Shown here: positions 4,470-6,109 of the stretch, piece after piece | Layout of the letters: each line of letters opens with the position of its first letter | How positions within the stretch are numbered: the stretch's first letter is position 1 | Assembly: GCA_964372465.1 (NCBI GenBank) | Contig: CAYJRA010000029.1 | Coordinates: forward strand, 1 to 6,109 | DNA: 6,109 nucleotides | Source: JAGVVZ01 sp964372465 | GTDB lineage: Archaea > Aenigmatarchaeota > Aenigmatarchaeia > CG10238-14 | Reading direction: 5' to 3' | Notes under the pieces: model-generated | The model's input: the letters and a program-made list of their open reading frames with translations, nothing else | Told to the model about the DNA's origin: nothing | Databases searched by the model: none | Translations under genes and position numbers: made by a program

Positions 4470-4721
4470 ATGTACTATGTGTATGTACTACAGAGCTTGA
4501 AGGATGGAAAGCTATATATTGGGTATTCCACTGATTTGAGACGAAGACTGAAAGAACATAAAACAGGAGGTTCTCTGTCTACCAAAAAACGCTTACCATT
4601 CAAGCTTCTTTATTACGAAGCTCATATAAGTAGCGAAGATGCAAAAAGAAGGGAACGCTATTTTAAAACAGATAAAGGGAAAAGTAGTCTCAGGCAGATA
4701 CTACGAAATGCACTGAATTAA
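4470..4721 (+). CDS. GIY-YIG nuclease superfamily protein, UPF0213-like, copy B
   Basis: The 83-aa protein is identical to the one at 512-763 except I77 for M77 and A81 for T81. Both changes lie in the last seven residues, outside the GIY-YIG core. Two further codon changes (S73 AGC to AGT, R79 AGA to CGA) are silent. All core motifs (YVYVL, YIGYS, the Arg helix, YYEAH) are intact in both copies, so neither is an obvious pseudogene. There is no Shine-Dalgarno and no clear promoter in the repeated leader. The gene has its own compact terminator. Confidence 0.9.
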   Translation: MYYVYVLQSLKDGKLYIGYSTDLRRRLKEHKTGGSLSTKKRLPFKLLYYEAHISSEDAKRRERYFKTDKGKSSLRQILRNALN

Positions 4722-4770
4722 AAAATCGCCAACTCGTCCTGAATGGAATTGAAGGAGAGGGCGGTTTTTT
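4720..4770 (+). terminator. AATCGCC/GGCGGTTTTTT terminator after GIY-YIG copy B
   Basis: AAAAAATCGCC (4720-4730) pairs with GGCGGTTTTTT (4760-4770), with one U-G wobble, and the left arm starts inside the stop codon. The loop contains a small TCCT/AGGA stem and GAATGGAATTGA. It differs at only about three bases from the loop of the terminator at 6014-6063, so this is a reused terminator cassette. Confidence 0.85.
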
Positions 4771-4772
4771 GC

Positions 4773-4801
4773 TTGACAGGAAATTAAACTTATACTAAAA
4801 T
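4773..4801 (+). promoter_or_regulatory. sigma70-like promoter of the 58-aa membrane protein
   Basis: TTGACA (4773-4778), a 17-nt spacer and TAAAAT (4796-4801). It starts two bases after the preceding terminator T-run. The transcript would start near 4808, giving a leader of about 29 nt. Confidence 0.85.
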
Positions 4802-4823
4802 GAAATAGTATCATTAACAACTT

Positions 4824-4831
4824 GGGAGGTG
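4824..4831 (+). promoter_or_regulatory. strong Shine-Dalgarno that sets the start at 4837
   Basis: GGGAGGTG (4824-4831) is an almost full anti-16S match with 5-6 nt to ATG 4837. It decides against the in-frame TTG at 4822, which lies upstream of the RBS. It is the only strong Shine-Dalgarno before a gene in this window. Confidence 0.9.
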
Positions 4832-4836
4832 AAGAA

Positions 4837-5013
4837 ATGGAATTAATATTAGCATTATTGTTGTGGCAAAAGATACTTATTTTAATCGGTGTTATACTCA
4901 TCCTATTGCTGTTGGTTATCTTAGAACCAGTTCTTATAAAAGATGATACAAATATTTCTTCAGAAGAGCATCCGAAAGGTTGCCAGTGCTACGATTGTGT
5001 TCCCTACAGATAA
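4837..5013 (+). CDS. 58-aa single-pass membrane protein with CxCxxC tail
   Basis: Residues 3-29 are almost all Leu/Ile/Val (one Lys at 12) and form one transmembrane helix. A short acidic stretch follows (DDTNISSEEHP), and the tail GCQCYDC places Cys at 49, 51 and 54 beside His45. A CxCxxC motif can bind a metal or Fe-S cluster or undergo thiol chemistry, but a three-Cys site in so small a protein would need a partner, a dimer or the nearby His. I do not recognise the family. Promoter, perfect RBS and a strong terminator frame this single gene tightly, which argues for a real and probably well-expressed product. The start at 4837 is chosen over TTG 4822 because of the RBS. Confidence 0.8.
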   Translation: MELILALLLWQKILILIGVILILLLLVILEPVLIKDDTNISSEEHPKGCQCYDCVPYR

Positions 5014-5030
5014 ATGCTAACCCTTTTCTT

Positions 5031-5050
5031 AAGCCCCTTTGGGGCTTTTT
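5031..5050 (+). terminator. intrinsic terminator of the membrane protein gene
   Basis: AAGCCCC (5031-5037), loop TTT, GGGGCTT (5041-5047), then a run of T. It is a perfect 7-bp GC-rich stem, the most classical terminator in the window. Confidence 0.93.
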
Positions 5051-5054
5051 ATTT

Positions 5055-5092
5055 CACCAAATAGATTCCAGCATTGTCGCATAGGCGAAGCC
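5055..5092. repeat. degenerate dispersed element R4, upstream of the hicBA promoter
   Basis: CACCAAATAGATTCCAGCA (5055-5073) matches the family left box at 15 of 19 positions. GAAGCC (5087-5092) stands where the others have GGAGC(C/T), two bases before TTGACA. This placement relative to the promoter copies that of the element at 5646-5682. Confidence 0.55.
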
Positions 5093-5094
5093 AG

Positions 5095-5123
5095 TTGACA
5101 GCAATTCTTTTTAGATATAAGAT
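5095..5123 (+). promoter_or_regulatory. sigma70-like promoter of hicBA
   Basis: TTGACA (5095-5100), a 17-nt spacer and TAAGAT (5118-5123). The AT-rich near-palindrome ATTATAATAT (5122-5131) covers the predicted start region and could be bound by HicB, but no clear operator repeat can be proven. Confidence 0.75.
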
Positions 5124-5163
5124 TATAATATAAGAGAGTTTTTTTGAATCTTTATCAATCAAT

Positions 5164-5400
5164 ATGAAAAAAAGAAAAGAAACAATCTATCAATACGAGG
5201 TAATTTTTGATCCTAATGGACAGGGCTATACCGTTACTGTTCCTAAACTTCCGGGTCTTGTAACTGAAGGGGATAATCTTCAAGAAGCCAGAGATATGGC
5301 TAAAGATGCTATTCGGTGTTATCTGGAAGCTTTACTGAAGGATAAGATTTTCTCTCCTAATTGTGCTTTGAGAAAAGAGAAAGTTAAAATAGCTATGTAA
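5164..5400 (+). CDS. hicB: HicB-family antitoxin (short form)
   Basis: The 78-aa protein carries the HicB partial RNase-H-like fold: YEVIFDPNGQGYTVTVPKLPG (11-31), the helix LQEARDMAKDAIRCYLEALL (39-58) and a short basic end. HicB neutralises the HicA mRNA interferase by direct binding and usually also represses its own promoter. This version ends soon after the core and has no visible helix-turn-helix or ribbon-helix-helix domain, so autoregulation would have to work differently or be absent. Its stop is 9 nt before the downstream toxin start. The order antitoxin-toxin is the reverse of E. coli hicAB but common in other lineages. No Shine-Dalgarno precedes the ATG; the leader from the promoter is about 34 nt. 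Confidence 0.9.
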   Translation: MKKRKETIYQYEVIFDPNGQGYTVTVPKLPGLVTEGDNLQEARDMAKDAIRCYLEALLKDKIFSPNCALRKEKVKIAM

Positions 5401-5409
5401 TCTCTGTCT

Positions 5410-5637
5410 GTGCCTAAACTTCCCAGAATACCTTCCACGTTAGTAATTCGAGCTCTTAAACGAGCTCGCTTTTATGAATATCATCGTTCAGGAAGTCATA
5501 TCCAATTACGCCATTTAGATAATTCCAATTTGCGAGTTACCATACCTTTTCACAAGAAAGATTTAAGCCCTAAAACTTTAAAATCAATTATCAAACAAGC
5601 TGAAATAACAATAGACGATTTTCTTAAATTACTTTAA
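5410..5637 (+). CDS. hicA: HicA-family mRNA interferase toxin (GTG start)
   Basis: The 75-aa protein has the double-stranded-RNA-binding-like fold of HicA toxins. A first helix (about 8-20) is followed by HRSGSHIQLRH (25-35), whose GSH motif supplies the catalytic His30. The strand VTIPFHKKDLSPKTL (43-57) and the helix to FLKLL (71-75) are the conserved second half. HicA toxins cleave mRNA and stop growth until neutralised by HicB. All key motifs are intact, so the toxin is probably active. The start is GTG at 5410, 9 nt after the hicB stop. The short gap and lack of a promoter show co-transcription and probably coupled, weak translation. It starts MPKLPRIPS, close to the usual HicA N-terminus. 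Confidence 0.92.
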   Translation: MPKLPRIPSTLVIRALKRARFYEYHRSGSHIQLRHLDNSNLRVTIPFHKKDLSPKTLKSIIKQAEITIDDFLKLL

Positions 5638-5645
5638 GGGTTAAT

Positions 5646-5682
5646 CACCAAACAGGTTCTAACAAAGTCCGTCCCTCGGAGC
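5646..5682. repeat. dispersed element R3, short form, joined to a promoter
   Basis: The left box CACCAAACAGGTTCTAACA (5646-5664) is identical to that at 2584-2602. It is followed by only 13 nt before the right box GGAGCT (5678-5683) and then TTGACA at 5689. The roughly 70-nt inner part of R1 is missing. On the minus strand it reads GRTLLEPVW then stop, echoing the MLEPVW of R1. Confidence 0.75.
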
Positions 5683-5688
5683 TAAAAT

Positions 5689-5716
5689 TTGACACTGGTT
5701 TTTGCGGAGATATAAT
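5689..5716 (+). promoter_or_regulatory. consensus promoter of the coiled-coil protein gene
   Basis: Perfect TTGACA (5689-5694), a 16-nt spacer and perfect TATAAT (5711-5716). The start would be near 5723, about 27 nt before ATG 5750. Confidence 0.88.
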
Positions 5717-5749
5717 GGAATTAGTTATAAGGGTAGATAGAAAATTATT

Positions 5750-5989
5750 ATGCTTGATGAAAAGGATATCCAAAAACTCATTGAAGTCTTTGCTACCAGA
5801 GATGAATTGGATAAGAGGTTTGAGGAGATAAGAGAGGATTTTTCGAACCTTCAAACTGCCGTTGATGCCTATGCGAAGAGAGCCGATGCTTATTTCCAAG
5901 AAATGGTGATGCTGGCCCATAAGGTTGATCGTCACGAAAAATGGATCCAGAAGATTGCCGAAAAACTTGGAATAAAATTGGAATACTAA
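5750..5989 (+). CDS. small coiled-coil protein of unknown function
   Basis: The 79-aa soluble, highly charged protein is almost entirely helical. FATRDELDKRFEEIREDFSN (14-33) and the stretch to about residue 58 show heptad spacing of hydrophobic residues. The end VDRHEKWIQKIAEKLGIKLEY (59-79) is a distinctive tail that I associate, from memory only, with short hypothetical proteins of CPR genomes. It probably forms a coiled-coil oligomer; no enzymatic motif is present. GGGTAG (5731-5736) is a poor, distant RBS. The gene has a consensus promoter and its own terminator, so it is a single-gene unit. Confidence 0.8.
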   Translation: MLDEKDIQKLIEVFATRDELDKRFEEIREDFSNLQTAVDAYAKRADAYFQEMVMLAHKVDRHEKWIQKIAEKLGIKLEY

Positions 5990-6013
5990 TTTCAGAGTTT
6001 ATTTTTATTAAAT

Positions 6014-6063
6014 AAAAATCGCCAACTCTTCCTGAATGGAATTGATGGAGAAGGCGGTTTATT
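6014..6063 (+). terminator. AATCGCC/GGCGGTTT terminator after the coiled-coil gene
   Basis: AAAAATCGCC (6014-6023) pairs with GGCGGTTTATT (6053-6063), whose T-run is interrupted by one A. The loop is nearly identical to that of 4731-4759 (about three differences in 34 nt), although the upstream genes are unrelated. Confidence 0.8.
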
Positions 6064-6080
6064 GGTAGAATAAACAAAAA

Positions 6081-6095
6081 GTCGAACCCTTCGAC
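6081..6095. repeat. inverted repeat at the window end
   Basis: GTCGAA (6081-6086), loop CCC, TTCGAC (6090-6095). A -10-like TAGAAT (6066-6071) precedes it without a good -35. The window ends at 6109, so it cannot be told whether this is a leader hairpin of the next gene or part of another repeat. Confidence 0.5.
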
Positions 6096-6109
6096 GTGCT
6101 CCCACCTCC

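Larger units (their letters stand above)
4392..4732 (+). repeat. GIY-YIG module, copy B
   Basis: Second copy of the block at 434-775. It starts at the right end of dispersed element R2 rather than at a tRNA. The first 296 nt are identical to copy A, and four substitutions and one A-run length change lie at the 3' end. The terminator loop that follows is entirely different from copy A but nearly the same as the one at 6024-6052, so the two modules have different downstream histories. Confidence 0.95.

Noticed and set aside
5645..6077. Two minus-strand frames opposite the coiled-coil gene, and the one at 4701-4901 sharing QFHSGRVGDF
   Set aside because: The shared peptide is only the complement of the reused terminator loop. 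The rest is shadow of + strand genes or repeat R3.
1..6109. CRISPR array, rRNA, IS transposase or replication origin
   Set aside because: No regularly spaced identical repeats, rRNA motifs, transposase frames or DnaA-box clusters were seen in either strand.

Overview
The window looks like a piece of a small-genome candidate-phyla-radiation (CPR / Patescibacteria, Parcubacteria-like) bacterium. This is an inference. It rests on AT-rich DNA, short genes that mostly lack a Shine-Dalgarno sequence, a tRNA gene split by a group I intron and without an encoded complete CCA end, many small UPF0213-type GIY-YIG, HicBA and coiled-coil genes, and a secreted peptidoglycan-binding protein with a Cys-rich tail. 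TGA, TAA and TAG all end plausible genes, so there is no sign of stop-codon reassignment. No phylogenetic marker (rRNA or ribosomal protein) is present, so the phylum is not proven.

Layout. 1-439: promoter and tRNA-Asn(GUU), interrupted between anticodon bases 35 and 36 by a 318-nt ORF-less group I intron with recognisable P1, P, Q, R, S and P9 elements. 434-893: a module made of two palindromes, an 83-aa GIY-YIG protein and an unusually elaborate terminator. It abuts and overlaps the tRNA 3' end. 907-1680: alpha/beta hydrolase. 1681-2010: non-coding, with a twin-hairpin direct repeat showing a compensatory base-pair change, a good promoter, and a C(UUCG)G terminator only about 9 nt after the expected transcription start. 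2011-2580: NYN/DUF88 PIN-like nuclease. 2584-2720: dispersed repeat, terminator and promoter. 2760-3986: secreted peptidoglycan-binding, Ig-like, Cys-rich protein. 3987-4391: mostly non-coding, with a possible decayed small membrane ORF and a second, interrupted copy of the dispersed repeat. 4392-4772: second copy of the GIY-YIG module, identical over its first 296 nt to the first. 4773-5050: a complete one-gene unit (promoter, strong RBS, 58-aa membrane CxCxxC protein, terminator). 5095-5637: HicB-HicA toxin-antitoxin pair. 5646-5989: dispersed repeat, promoter and a small coiled-coil protein. 6014-6063: terminator.

How the parts relate. All supported genes are on the + strand but appear to be separate short transcription units, not one operon. 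Several units have their own sigma70-like promoter (TTGA.. -35, 16-17 nt spacer, TATAAT-like -10) and a terminator. Two themes recur. One is a terminator family with arms AATCGCC and GGCGGTTT. The other is a dispersed element with left box CACCAAACAGGTTCTAACA and right box GGAGC(C/T), which sits in the gaps between genes, in two cases directly before a TTGACA promoter. The GIY-YIG module is joined to GGAGCC at both locations: once at the tRNA-Asn 3' end and once at the right end of the dispersed element. That is the strongest hint of a small mobile or gene-converting unit here.
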